Shown piece by piece: positions 22,331 to 35,300 of a stretch of 64,000 nucleotides of DNA. Both the position numbers and the translations under genes were made by a program. Source of the stretch: Rehmannia glutinosa (taxonomy: Eukaryota; Streptophyta; Magnoliopsida; Lamiales; Orobanchaceae). Below the pieces are notes generated by a model. The model did not search any database, was not told the origin of the DNA, and saw nothing but the letters and a program-made list of their open reading frames with translations. The DNA lies in NCBI GenBank assembly GCA_016081115.2, contig CM071928.1, positions 83,400,477-83,464,476 on the forward strand, read 5' to 3'. The first letter of the stretch is position 1; each line of letters starts with the position of its first letter.

Positions 22331-25300
22331 ATGGGAAATTTGAAGCAAGCACTGAGAAGCCTCGATGCGTTTCCGCGTGCGGAAGAGCATTTGCTGCAGA
22401 AGACAAAATCAGGCGCCTTTGGTATTTCTTTTTTTGTTGATTTACTATTTCATTGATCCATAATTGTTTTGATCAGCTCGTAGCCTGTGTTGTGTGCTTG
22501 TTTCATGTTTTCATACTCTAAATGAAAGCATTAAGAAGCTATTCAGTGCTTGAATCCAGAATCCTTAAGGAAAGATTAACCGTAAATTGTGTTTGCCACC
22601 AGAATTGAGGCATGTAGTTGAGGAAATCGTTAGAAAATTTATTTGCTGGACAACGGGCCATTCTTATTTAGGGAAGCTTATTTAAGTGCCTATTGGATTC
22701 AAAAGCCATGTAATAGATTCTTGGTATTAATCAAGTCATACCTGGGAGCAATTCTGGTCAGTAGAGCGTGAAAAATTTATGTGCTTGATTACAAGTCTTC
22801 ATGCCAAGGTTTCTTTTCATTTTCTCTTTTTATCAGGATTTCAGATGTCCCGATTCATATAGCTGGTGAACTCTTATTATGCTCGCAATTTCCCCTATTA
22901 GCTTATAGAATTTGTTATGGATAGGTGATAGTTAATTTTCAAAGGAATATTCATTTTTATTTTTGTTTTGGAGCCATAAATAGGTCCATCCACGATAATA
23001 AACACTTTCAGTTATGTGGTCATCCAGTGGTTGACAATCAAGACAAAATTTCAGTGCATTGATGTGAACTGCATGAGAACAGAATGATGCATGGCGCCAC
23101 TAACTTCTAAACTTGTCATGCTTTGCTTCTTATCAGTTTCTATTATCGGACTATTAATCATGGCGACTCTGTTCTTGCACGAGTTGTCTTATTATCTTTC
23201 AACATATACTGTACACCAGGTTAGTTTTCTTCTTCTTAAAATCGTTTTAAATACTTTTATTTTCTGTCTTTTACTCTTTTTTTTTTTATTTTTTTTTTTG
23301 TTTTTTCCTGAACAAGGACTTTGCTTTAATCTACCATAGTTAATCTCGATTGGTTCTTAGTGTGATATATTACACCTTGCCAGATGGCCGTTGACTTAAA
23401 ACGTGGAGACACGCTTCCGATCCATATAAATATGACATTCCCGTCTCTGCCTTGTGATGGTTAGCCTTTTTGAAATTTGTTTTAGTTATCTCCTCCTTAC
23501 CTCTCCTTCAGTTAAAATATTTCGTTCATGTGCGTCTGAAACCCGTGCCTTGTAAGTTATTCACATTTTCCAGCTCTTTTTTACAAAATGTGATTCTTGC
23601 AGTACTAAGTGTTGACGCAATTGATATGTCGGGGAAGCATGAAGTTGATCTTGACACAAATATATGGAAGGTTAGGGTTTATTCTTTTCACCGTTTATAT
23701 TTCATTTCTGGCGGACTTCACTGAAATTTTTCTATACACAAAGGTTGACAACTTACATGAGGCCAATGCTATGAAAAAAGCATTGAAAGTTCTCTCTCCC
23801 TCCCCTCCCCCCTCTCTCTCTCCATATATATATATATATATATTTTTTTTTTTTTGCATGTTGTGATATTTGACATGTTTGTTTGTCATAGTGCTTACGT
23901 TTTAATTGTTTCTAAAGCTTCGCTTGAATAAAGATGGCCATATCATTGGCACAGAGTATTTATCCGACCTTGTGGAGAAGGAACATGCTGCTCATGAGCA
24001 TGGTTAGTTCATCTGGAACTTTATATGGTTTTTGACATTTAGTTATGTTGTAGTTTATCTCTTTCTTTCTTATGCGAATTTTCTTATACCATTGTTTTGG
24101 GAAAGTCAAATTTTTCCTCTCAGTGACCTCAGTCATATTCAACATTGTTATGTATTTTACTCTGAAATGTTTATTATAATAAGATGATCTTGAGTTTGCC
24201 ACCATAGCTAGTTGGTCATGACATAAATGACATGCAAAGTTAGATTATGTGAGATTGATGGATTCACCGAGGCATTTTTTTTCCCGCATTATTCTGGTAT
24301 ATTGTATGGTTGCTACGTTCTGATTTATGCTTTACTGTTGAATGTTGATTGACGCTTTTATCACCCCACTGTTGACTACTCATGTTTGACTTCAACTGGT
24401 AGGTAGCTTAAAAGGTATTGGTTGATAAGCGTTTGAGGTAGAAGAATCTTATTGACATTTGCTGGCATGGCTAAATGGATGTTGTCGAATTAGGGTTCTA
24501 GAGATGCCTTTCTGTTTGTTGTGATAGGATGTCCAAGTATGGGCCTTTTAAAGGTTTAGGTGGATGGTATATAAAGTCGTCGTCAGATGAAAACCGGTTA
24601 GCATCATTGGGCCTCATAGGTGTCTTCACTGGTAATCAATCAGATTAGGTAATGTGATGGAAGAGGAATCGGTTTTGATTTATTATAAAAATATTAGCAC
24701 TTACTGATTACATCATTAAATGGTTTTAGAACTTAGACATTTACACATGCAATGGTGATATTCTAAATTGGTAATTTCCATTCTAATTATCCTGTAAGGG
24801 CTTTTTGCCCCTTGCAATAGAATTTTGGTTATTTATAACTTAAAGAGTGGTTATTCTTTCGGATTTCAAGTGCATAACATAATCATTTTCTTTTCCTTTA
24901 TCTTTTCTGCTAGAACTGTGTATCAGTGATGGTAAGATAAGACCAGCTCCTATCCTACTACACTTGTGCTAGAGCATCTGCGCATTATCTATGAGCAAAA
25001 TATGAAAACTGCATACCAGAAACACCCAGCAAGCTCATTTTGTTATAGAGAAACTTAAAAGCTTATGGTGACAAATTCAATTCTAACTAATGAATGTTGT
25101 TATAGCATTTGTTCACCTACATAAAAAAACAAATGCGACAATGTGGTTTGAATGTTATTGGAGTTGGAATGCTACTTACCTATGGTAGCCTGTTTTTTAC
25201 GTACAATAACAGCAGGCAATTATCTCCACAGGCATGTGAAGTAACTTTCCCTCTGTGGAAGAGTATAGCTTTATTTTTAATGTTGAACAATAGGAATTTT

Positions 25301-28300
25301 GTATTGGGAAAATTTTACTTTCTTTTTACTGATATAAGTGAAACCTTGAACAGGGACAATCCAATGGTCCGATTGTTTTAAGGGATGATAGAATTGGTAT
25401 ATTCTGACAATCATTTGTTGAAATGCATTAAGTAAACAACTGTAAAAGTTCAAGACGAAACTCTGCGTTGTTCTCCTGTATAGCTGACTCAGGAATAATT
25501 ATGTCTTGTGCAAACTTGAAGCAATTTGAACTTTGAATTACAGTATGTCAGATGGGAAATCGAATTAATGTTTCCTTGTCCTCGAGGTGGGGGGGAGTCT
25601 TTCAGCAGCGGCAATTTAGATTCCTTGCGTGAAAAATTATTGCAGTCAATTTGACCTTATTGCTGTAGTGGAACTGTGCCATGCAGATTACTGTAGGCAG
25701 GACAAATTTCACAATGTAGACCTTATATTTAGGCAGATTCTGTAAAGTATTTTGGCAGGAAAAAAATGATGATTGTTTGTAACAAAAATCTTGTGAACAC
25801 TGTGCTCAGATGACCACAAAGATCATCATGAGGAGTCTGACCACAAAATTAAACTCCAGAGTCTTGATGAAGAAGCTGAAAATATGATCAAGAAGGTGAA
25901 GCACGCATTGGCTAACGGCGAAGGTTGCCGGGTATGCTTTTGTCCACTTTAAGCCGTTGCCTTATATTTTTCTTCCCCCTTTTTTTGCTACTCGGTCTGT
26001 GTCTACAAGTGCAATGACGGAGGGGTGGCCCCTACTTCTTTATGACTTCCACAAATTAATATAATAATGGAGGGGAGACCTCCAATATACAAGCTTTGCT
26101 TGTTTTCAGCTCTTTAATCCTTCATTTAGTTCATTGTTTGTTGCAGGTGTATGGTGTTTTAGATGTGCAACGGGTTGCAGGGAACTTTCATATCTCAGTT
26201 CATGGATTGAATATTTTTGTTGCGCAAATGGTCAGCTTTCGGATTTACTTGAACATCATTATTTTTTTCCTTCTTTTTTGTCTAAAAGATTATTTTTAAT
26301 TAATAAAAAAAAAACTCAGTCAATATCTAAATTATAAAATTATTCCTTCTTGATTTATATTTCATAGATTTTACCTACATAAATAGCATGAAACTCTTAT
26401 TGTCTGTTCCAAGTTACAATCACCCTTTGTTTTCCATGGCTTTATCACTGTACTTGCACTAGGGATTCCTTGCCAGCCCTCTTTATTCATGGGGTTGTCG
26501 ATTTGACATGTTGGGTTTGCAGCTTAATATGCTGAATAAACCCTACAAATACAATGGTGCCGTGAGTTTGGACAATGTTGTTCCTGTGTTGCGTTACTGA
26601 GTCCCAGTTTCATTTCATTTTCTTTTACCATCCAGCTTTTGCGAAATTGAAATGTTTTCACCTTGATTTTTGGGTACTGCACGTGTTCACATTATCTGAG
26701 ATGACTGCATGATGTGACAGTTGAAAAAATACATTGGTACTTGGTTTTGCTGGTTTCTACCCGTGAAAATTTGAAAAACACACTCATTTTCAATTTCACT
26801 AATAACGGCGACTTGCTAACTCCTAGGTTTTGGCAATTTTTGTTGGGCACACATAATAAAAGACACTTGGCACCAAAACATATATTGCCATTGACTGAAA
26901 AAGTGAGGCAAATAAGTGCTGATGACATTCTAGTTGGAAAATCTCTAATTCCATTTTGAGAACTTTTTGAAAAGGGTTAGAGAAATGAATGCCATATTTC
27001 GGACTTCTGCAAAGGAGAGTGAAACCCAAGCCGCTTTCATTTTCAAATAGTGCTTGAAAAAATGAAAACACATAATAAAAATAAATGGTGCCCAAGTGTT
27101 TTAATTGCATCTATCTGAAGGCAAACAAATTGCTTGATTATAATTTCAGAGTCAATGCTCCTTTTTTATCATCATGAAAAGCTTGTCTTGATCAGGCTTT
27201 TATTTTATCGAGATACACCATTAACATAATTTTTGATAAGATACAATATCATATAAACTCAAGCATTTTAGAAAATAAGGGATCGTTTGGTATTGTTTTG
27301 AGTGTTTGTTGGGATTTGATTAATCGTGCAACTTCTTTTTTTACTTTCGAACATGTTACTATAACTTTTTCTCTTCTGCAGATTTTTGGGGGCTCGTCTC
27401 ATGTCAATGTGAGTCATATAATTCACGATTTGTCGTTTGGGTCCAAATATCCTGGGATACATAACCCACTTGATGACACAGTCCGGATATTGCGTGGAAC
27501 AAGTGGAACATTCAAGTATTACATAAAGGTTTGAGTTCTTTCCAATCTTTGATGAAGCTGTGAAACTTATGTCATGCTATATTTTTATCGTCTACATATA
27601 GTGTGAAAATGTATTTTAACGGATTAGGACATTGCAAAATCCTTAAAAATCATGGCAACCTAGTAATGACCTCAGATATATATATATACATTTTATACAA
27701 CAAAGAACCGCCAGTCTTCTCTGCTCAACATGTTGTTGTGAGAATCTTGTAGGATTCCTAGCACACCTACTCACCCCGTCAGTCCAAGCACATAATCAAC
27801 TTGGAGTCTCTTTCTGCAATGGGAATTATCATCTGAGACGGGGTTTTATTTATGAACTTGGCCTCTCCTATACATATTTATTATATGTAGTTCACCCATC
27901 TGATGCTATTGATAAAGTAACGTATTGGTGTGAGCCTACTTTGAACATACAACCACAGAAGGGTCGTCCTCCCTTTTGATTGTGTTGGTGATAATATGGG
28001 ATGGTTGAACTCTGTAACTGAAAAACATACTCTTCCACCTTTTTGATGCTGACTTGTTTAACTAAAATGAATTTTTGGAAATCTCCCCCTCCCTCTCTCT
28101 CTATATATATATATGGTAGGGAAGACATCTGAAATGTTAAAGTGGATACTTTTCATCATCTTACAATTTATAAAACTCTCCTGCTTTTTGAAAATTTTGT
28201 CCTCCTGTGTTATAGATTGTTCCGACTGAATACAAGTACATCTCAAAAGAAATTTTAGCGACAAATCAGTTCTCTGTCACTGAGTACTTTTCTCCGATTA

Positions 28301-29844
28301 ATGAGTTCGATAGGACGTGGCCTGGTAAGTTTTCATTAATCCAAAGATTAAGGTTTAATCCTTTTTCACTCCTTTCCTTCCTTCCAATTCTGTGCTGATG
28401 AATTATCATTGCATTTTGATGCAGCTGTGTACTTTTTGTATGATTTGTCACCAATTACGGTGACCATTAGGGAAGAACGTCGTAGTTTTCTCCACTTCAT
28501 CACACGTCTCTGTGCAGTATTGGGTGGTACATTTGCCTTAACAGGTTCATTTCACCTATTTCCCCTATTGTCTTTGACAGTACACGAGTTTATGTTGATA
28601 TTACGATGATAATCTGGATAAGGTGGTGATGTGATAATACTGAAACTGTGAGAAGAGTCCATATGCTTTATAACTCTGTCTCTATGACCTGCTTAACCAA
28701 TGGAATTTTCCTCAAGTATTTTTGCGAGTCCAAATAGACACAATCTGCCGACATTCTTGAGCTTCTCAGCTAGCCGAACAACATGACAACTCCTATTTTT
28801 TTTAATATATCATTACTGGGTGAAAATGACATTCTGTCTCAATATTGTTTGAACTGTTGTTTGTTGATTGAATAAAGTAATGTTACATAGAAGATTGAAA
28901 AATGCAAACAACTGCGAAAAAATATCAAATGAATGATTAGGTGTAGAAGGTGGAGTATGATTGATTGTTGTCGTGCTTCAATTTGGTTAATTGTCCCAAT
29001 TATTAAATGTTGAAACTTCAATTCTTTATTGGTTAATATTGCTGGTTTATGTTTTGAACTAGAGACGTTAGAGAAGAAAATATTTTGGAGAACTGATTAA
29101 TCTTATTAGGATGGGGTTAATGTTCCATTATGCTGGCATTGTAGAAATAAATTTAGGGATAATTACATGAAAACCCCTGAGGTTTGGGCTAATTACAAAA
29201 AAACCCAGAGATTTTTTAAAATTACAAAAAAACCCTTAAGGTTTGATTCTGTTTACATCTTCCCCCTTCATAAGAAAAAATATTTCAAAAAACTACCCTG
29301 ATATTACAGTTAACCTCTTAAATTTAAGACAAAATCAAGCCAGAGGTTTTTTTTTGTAATTTTGAAACATGTCTGGATTGTTTTGTAATTAGCCCAAACC
29401 TTGGGGGTGTTTCTGTAATTATCCCATAAATTTATGGATTCAATTATTATTTTTCTTCTTGCCTAGTAGTTTTCACATCTAGCTAAATGGGGCAATAGCA
29501 GACAAAGAAAGATAAAAACAAGGGACATGTGGTTGCACTCCAAAAATAATAGTGGTAAAAAAGACCAAACAGTTTGTCGAAAACCTTGTCCACGCCATTT
29601 AGCTCACTGAAAACATCAGTAGGAATAGTAAAATGCCAGAACCATCATATTTCTTCGACTTTGATAGGAGAGAATAGTTTGATTATCAGATGACAAGAAA
29701 CTGCCTACAATCACTTCGTTAAAATATAAACATGCATTGTCAATTGATATATTTGGATTTTATGTGACAGGAATGCTAGATAGATGGATGTACAGGCTCA
29801 TTGAATCATTGACAAAACCAAATGCCCGAAGTATAGTACGGTGA
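22331..29844 (+). CDS. Erv41/ERGIC2-like ER-Golgi vesicle transport protein
   Basis: Membrane cargo-receptor family of the early secretory pathway, cycling between ER and Golgi in COPII/COPI vesicles. Exons: 22331-22421, 23137-23219, 23384-23459, 23603-23670, 23918-24002, 25810-25931, 26147-26230, 27382-27528, 28216-28324, 28425-28544, 29771-29844. All junctions are GT-AG and in phase, giving 352 aa with no stop. The N-terminus MGNLKQALRSLDAFPRAEEH is the family's cytosolic start, followed by a membrane segment (VSIIGLLIMATLFLHEL, about residues 31-48). A luminal region follows with DLKRGDTLPIHINMTFPSLP, LSVDAIDMSGKHEVDLDTN, a charged His/Asp/Glu segment (DDHKDHHEESDH), VAGNFHISVHGLN, and HIIHDLSFG...HNPLD. 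The second membrane segment is near ITRLCAVLGGTFALTGML, with a short tail ending ARSIVR. The assignment to Erv41 rather than Erv46 is by the N-terminal style; the family is certain. Confidence 0.93.
29156..29425. mobile_element. MULE-type MITE, gggataattaca family, copy 1
   Basis: Inverted ends gggataattacatgaaaac and gtttctgtaattatccc. Perfect 9-bp duplication ataaattta (29147-29155 and 29426-29434). It lies in the last intron of the Erv41-like gene. Confidence 0.9.
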
Positions 29845-30669
29845 TTTAGGCTTCAAAACTCGACGCACACAAGGAATTTCCTAATGCAGATAAGTATGAT
29901 TCTCAGGAAATGAGCACTTAAGTCATAGCTCTGTGGATTTCACTAATTTACACATAAAAATGGTGTCTCCTCTTCTCCCTCTCCTCCTCAAGTTTTTCAA
30001 AATTTTGATATCATTGTTGTAATCTATTGAAAATAGTTAGTTTCATGGTTTACTATGTTATGAATTTGTATTACATCCATTTTGTGTTACCCAGCAGATA
30101 ATTACGAAATTACAGGTTGTGATTGGTTGTGAAATATTTTCCAAGATTTTCATTTCGGAGCGAGAAAATTTTAGGATGTGTGATTGTTTGTGAAAAAAAT
30201 CAAAAATTTCAAAGAAAATTTTATTTCTGTCCAAAATTAACTCATTTCTCTCCTTCTATTTCACATTTCCCAATACCCAATTATACTATTTATTTCTCTC
30301 TCATCTTCCTATTTATATAAAGAATATCAATAATTTCTTTAATTTATTACTTTTTTATTATTTTTCTCTTAATCTTGTTAACAAAAGGTTAAAATGAGAT
30401 CCATATTGCCTATTTTGGGATCATTTTTTTTTATTTTTGTTCAAATTTCTTACATTATATTTTACACTATTATTTCCATAAAATTTTTCACAAACAATCA
30501 ACATCTCTAAAAGATTCCTACATTCTTACTAATATCACTTGTTTTTGCGGTGAAAAACTGAAAATCAACTATATGGATTTACTAGTTTTGATAGTCTGCT
30601 TTGTTAAGCTTATACAGTAGTAGAATTATGAAGTGCTTAGAAAGGTGTATATATTTCATGGAATATTTA
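29845..30669. other. Convergent intergenic region, possible MITE
   Basis: A tgattgtttgtgaaaaa block (about 30181) and its inverted copy tttttcacaaacaatca (about 30486) bound about 320 bases that may be an old MITE. Otherwise it is the AT-rich 3' region of the Erv41-like gene. Confidence 0.4.
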
Positions 30670-31089
30670 GGCCTTGTATGGATGTATTTTTAAGTCCAAT
30701 TTTCAGCTTTTACTGTTTGGAAATGGATTTTCAGAAAGTTATTGGATTTCGTGTGAAAAATGAAAATATATCTGGTTTGTTTTTCGAATTTCTGCTAAGG
30801 TATATGTTAGGAAAGTAAAAATATGTGGTTATAGATTTTTAAGTGTTTTTTGTCATAGATTTGTGTGATTATAGTGAAAAGTTGTTTGGCTACAATTTTT
30901 GAAGTGTTTTTCTCATTGATTTGCGTGATTCTGGTGAAAAAGTGTTTGGTTGTATTTTTAAAAAAATATTTCCTAAAAAAGTGAATATTGAAATTGAATT
31001 TCTATTGAGAACTTCTCTAAGCAAAGATAAACCCTCCAGAACAGTTGAAAAATGAAAAATGGTTTTCCGGAATACAACCATACATGACC
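30670..31089. mobile_element. Tourist-type (PIF/Harbinger) MITE
   Basis: Ends ggccttgtatggatgtattt and the inverted aatacaaccatacatgacc, flanked by TTA on both sides (30667-30669 and 31090-31092). The 3-bp TTA duplication is the PIF/Harbinger signature. The interior has a partly duplicated tttgtgtgattatagtgaa block. Confidence 0.8.
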
Positions 31090-31092
31090 TTA

Positions 31093-32306
31093 GGTTATGT
31101 GGATCTTTGGCGGATAATACAAGATAAGTTTGTGTAAACATATTAATATTTACGTTAATTTATTGTGTGAATGTTTCTGCTAAATTTTGATATGATATGT
31201 CTATTATATCCATAATATAGGTATAAATCAAACACTTGGAAGGAGGTTAAAAAACTTTATTGATTTTCTTTAAAATTTTAAAATCCTTAATTTGTAGTCT
31301 TTTTATATTCAAAACTCTTTCTAGAAAGTATCGAACTGTCTTTTATCTATCATAGTTTTTAAATATTTTGAATTTTTGAATGTAATTTCATTCATATAAA
31401 ATTTGATTTATATATTATTATAAGCAATATAAGAGGACTTCGTATTAGGTTATCATGATTATGTAAATTTGATCATGCCGTAATAAAAAATAAAAATATT
31501 CATACTTTAATTAAGAGAATTAAAATGAAATGAAAAACATATGATATTTTTTATTTTTTTCCTCATCAACCATCAAATTCATATTATAATTATATAGACT
31601 CAAATATACATAATTGTACTCAATTAAGAAGTTACAATAACATGAGATCATTAACTTTTAAATTTAGTATCTATTATAATAAAACTATAAATTTCTTCAA
31701 GGAATTATTTGCATTAAAATTAAAAGTAATAAGATTATACCCGTTAATTTCATTAAATTTTCATGGTATCCTCTTTTGATTAAATAAATTCGTAACATAT
31801 GAACAAATTGCACAATTTTTGTTATAAAATAAAATGCTGAAATTCAAGTGCAAATACAGCCTTTAATGGTTGGCAAAAAATTGCATGTGTAACTTCTGCT
31901 ATCTAACTTAGCATAAATCACAACAAAATTATAAACTTAGCATCATATGACACAATTTAGTTATCTAACTTGCCATGCCTTAAACAATTTGTAACTTTTT
32001 CTATAAAACACAATCACAAATCAGTGGAAAAGGACACATCATTATGTGAAACTTGGTCTTACACAATCAAGTCAAGCTCTGTTACTACATTAGTTACACA
32101 ATAAATATCCTAACAGCAAAAAAAAATGTTACATCTGATAGTCAAGAATCACAAGAAGCATTTCTAAATAACTACTGTGGACTATCCTAATGCAATTAGC
32201 TAACCCTAATACAATTTCTTTATGATGCCCAACAAAAGACCCTCAAGCACGAAAAAACGATACGAGAAATTCTAAAGAACTTATATACGGAACGGTTACT
32301 TCCGTT
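31093..32306. other. Convergent intergenic region, AT-rich
   Basis: No gene, and no repeat ends recognised. It separates the 3' ends of the Erv41-like and RING-CH genes; the latter's 3' UTR should lie just below 32307. Confidence 0.45.
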
Positions 32307-35300
32307 TTATGCGTTCTGGTGGATGTTTTCATGCTGGCTAGGGTTTTCAGCCGGCCCGGTGGATGTATCATGTATCGGTGAAGTTTGAGGTGCTCGATTA
32401 TTACGATCACTATGTGGGCCCCTATTTTGGTGGTGATACTGATGCCGGTGGTGGTGTTGGTGGTTTCTTTGCTCATGCCGATGTGACTGTACACCACTGC
32501 TTGTTTGTTGCGGTAAAGACTGGGGATAACGGCTCGCTCTCCATCTTAGGTACTCCACGAGAAGTGAATTTGTGCTGATCGCGATTCCAAACCCGGTGAA
32601 AGAGGAGAGCAGAACGGATAAAATAGCGTTTACGTTGAGCTGCGCGTGTAGTAATCACGACATTATTATTGTTCGAAAGTGTCCCACAGCGAAGAAGGAA
32701 AAGGGAGAATACAAAACTACTCTTGAGATTCGGTCTAATTACAAAAAAAAAAAAAAAATCCAATTATCTTTCAAAATTACAAATACCCCATTGGCGTTTT
32801 ACAAATACCATCTTGAGGTTTGTATTTATATATAAATGTCCCCTTATTAGATCAATTTGTTAAAAAAGAAACAAATATCAAAGAGTACTTTGTAATTTTA
32901 ATTTATTTTTTTTTGCAATTAAGCTAAACATCGGAGGTAGTTTTTGTAATTTACCCTAACAAATATGTAGAGAACACGAATAGAGAGGATCTCTTACCAC
33001 AGCGTAAAATATATGAGCAAATAGGATCACTATTGCAAACTGGAAAGAAGCATAGGCCCATATGTAACTCTTGCTCACTGCCAATCATCAGAATTATCAT
33101 TTTAGTTTTGATCCACACATTAATCTTTTAAACAGAAACTATTAAAACGAAGAAAACAGAAGGAAAAAATAAATTACACGACAAAGTAAAGGTAAATCAG
33201 CCTTCCCGGAGAATATCCCACAACATTCGACTGAGGGATCATATTAGGATGTGATTTCACAGTGCTCGTCAACAGTTATGGTTTAGCAAACTAACTCACT
33301 AAGAGTGTGCCCCAACTCCCAAAGTAAAAGGAAAAAACAAAAGTGCAATAAAACATTTGGAATTTGAACTTGACTGCTCCCCACATGGGTTCATTACCAT
33401 TGGATGAGCGCACACACATACACACCCACATGGGTGTGTGCTCATCCAATGGTGATGAACCCACTTGGGTGGCATGGAATTTTACCCCCCAACAAATTAT
33501 AGTTTATATAGTCCGAAATTTTATGGTGGTATCCGCACACTTTTTTTAAATCCACAACATAACCAAACACAATCCAAATCGGATTATTTGGTCCACTTTA
33601 CCCTTATACTACCTAATGTCTTGAACCAAAGGCATCTTTAGAATTTGAAGAATGGAGAAGCAATCAAAAGAGGTTGTGGGTGGCACTAAAAAGTTTCCTA
33701 GTCTTTCCATGTGCAATAATCAATGTTGAAGAGCAATTTGTTCGGCAAATTGACAACATTTTGCGTATTTCAAAGTAACTATCGCCTTACGTGATTAAGT
33801 GTAGAACTATTATGGTCAGTTTTAAGAAATGATATGCACGCGTGATGAAATATACAAGATCCCATACAAAAACTATTAATAGGTAATTTTTGCCAAGCAC
33901 CTGAAACACTTGAATGAAATAGTAAATTAGAAGAAGCTAGATGATCTTACCCATAGTAGATGCTATCATGGATGAAATCAGACCTAAAACACAAGAAAAA
34001 GGCAAAGAGATTGCAAGAGCTCGTGGTCCCATGTCAGACACCTGTTATGGAGGAAGTCACTAAAAATAATAAGGGACAAAATCTAAAACAAGACAGAAGA
34101 TGAAAGATAACGTACATTTGCTTATGCATGGTACAATAAAAACTATATCCCCTATATTGAGAGCCTGGAATAGAATTCCCAGACACATTATTACATACTT
34201 TATATGCCTAAGTAAGAAATTACAAACACCCCAAATGGATGCTCCATTGTCATGGTTTACTAGTCAACTTTCTAATTTTTATCAACAATCATCATCATCA
34301 ACTGCACCTTATCCCATTGTGTGGGGTCGGTGACGTGAAGGTTATAGTGTCAATTAATTGTTTAAAATTAGTTAACACTATAAATTCATGCAAAAAGTAA
34401 AGTGGCAAAGTTTTACGCCTGATGCCCTTTCTGTCGCAACCTTCATACGAAAGAGAAATGAGATGAAATTCCAAAATATCATCATTATAGGTTTTTCCAC
34501 TTGCATGGAAAATATCATGAGACGACGATGAGTTGAGATAGGTTTTTACGAACAATTAGCTTTTATTTTAAAACAAAAAACAAATACTATTAAACGACAC
34601 AACTATTATTAAGGGTTAAGATTTATAATACCAAAGTTGTTGAGACATAATATTGTAGTGTAGACAAAAGTATGACTTTTAATGAATCTTTGGAACAGAA
34701 AAAAGATGCAAAAGGAGAATTGTTTAGATAGGAATACCCTTAAGATGAAAGCGAATTAATACAGATGAAGTGAAAGTAATAAGGGAGATGGAGGACGAGT
34801 CATGCGGAGATGGTATCCTACTCTTTGCGATCTAGTTTATACATTAGGTTATGCAATAATATTTTTTTTATTTCCATGCGTAAATGACGGTAAGAAATAT
34901 CAAGTATCAGTCCCAGCATATTTGGCAACACTTGATATTTGTCAATAAACACAGTTTTAAACAAATGTGAAATGAAAAAAAGAAGAAAGGACTACCAGAA
35001 GTTGCTCCAGAAAGCAGAAATACGCAAGCATGCTGACCATGACAAGAACAGGCACATCCTGCCAGACCCTGTCAAGAATTAGAAAATTAAAATCCAGCAA
35101 TGCATGGATTCAAAATATCACAACTTGTAATATACATCTATTACCCTTTTCAATCTTTTCCTACGTGTGGCAATTGCAACACTCCCCCCAATAAAAAAAA
35201 GGAAAATAAGCTAAAATGATATTCCCGTGATGGAAGTACTGAGGTAGCATTCATGTTTTACTTTGTCACTCTTCCAGGCATTAATAGCAACCGCATTATG

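Noticed and set aside
29157..29425. A bidirectional terminator or regulatory hairpin of the Erv41-like gene
   Set aside because: It is a MITE copy with a target-site duplication, located inside an intron.
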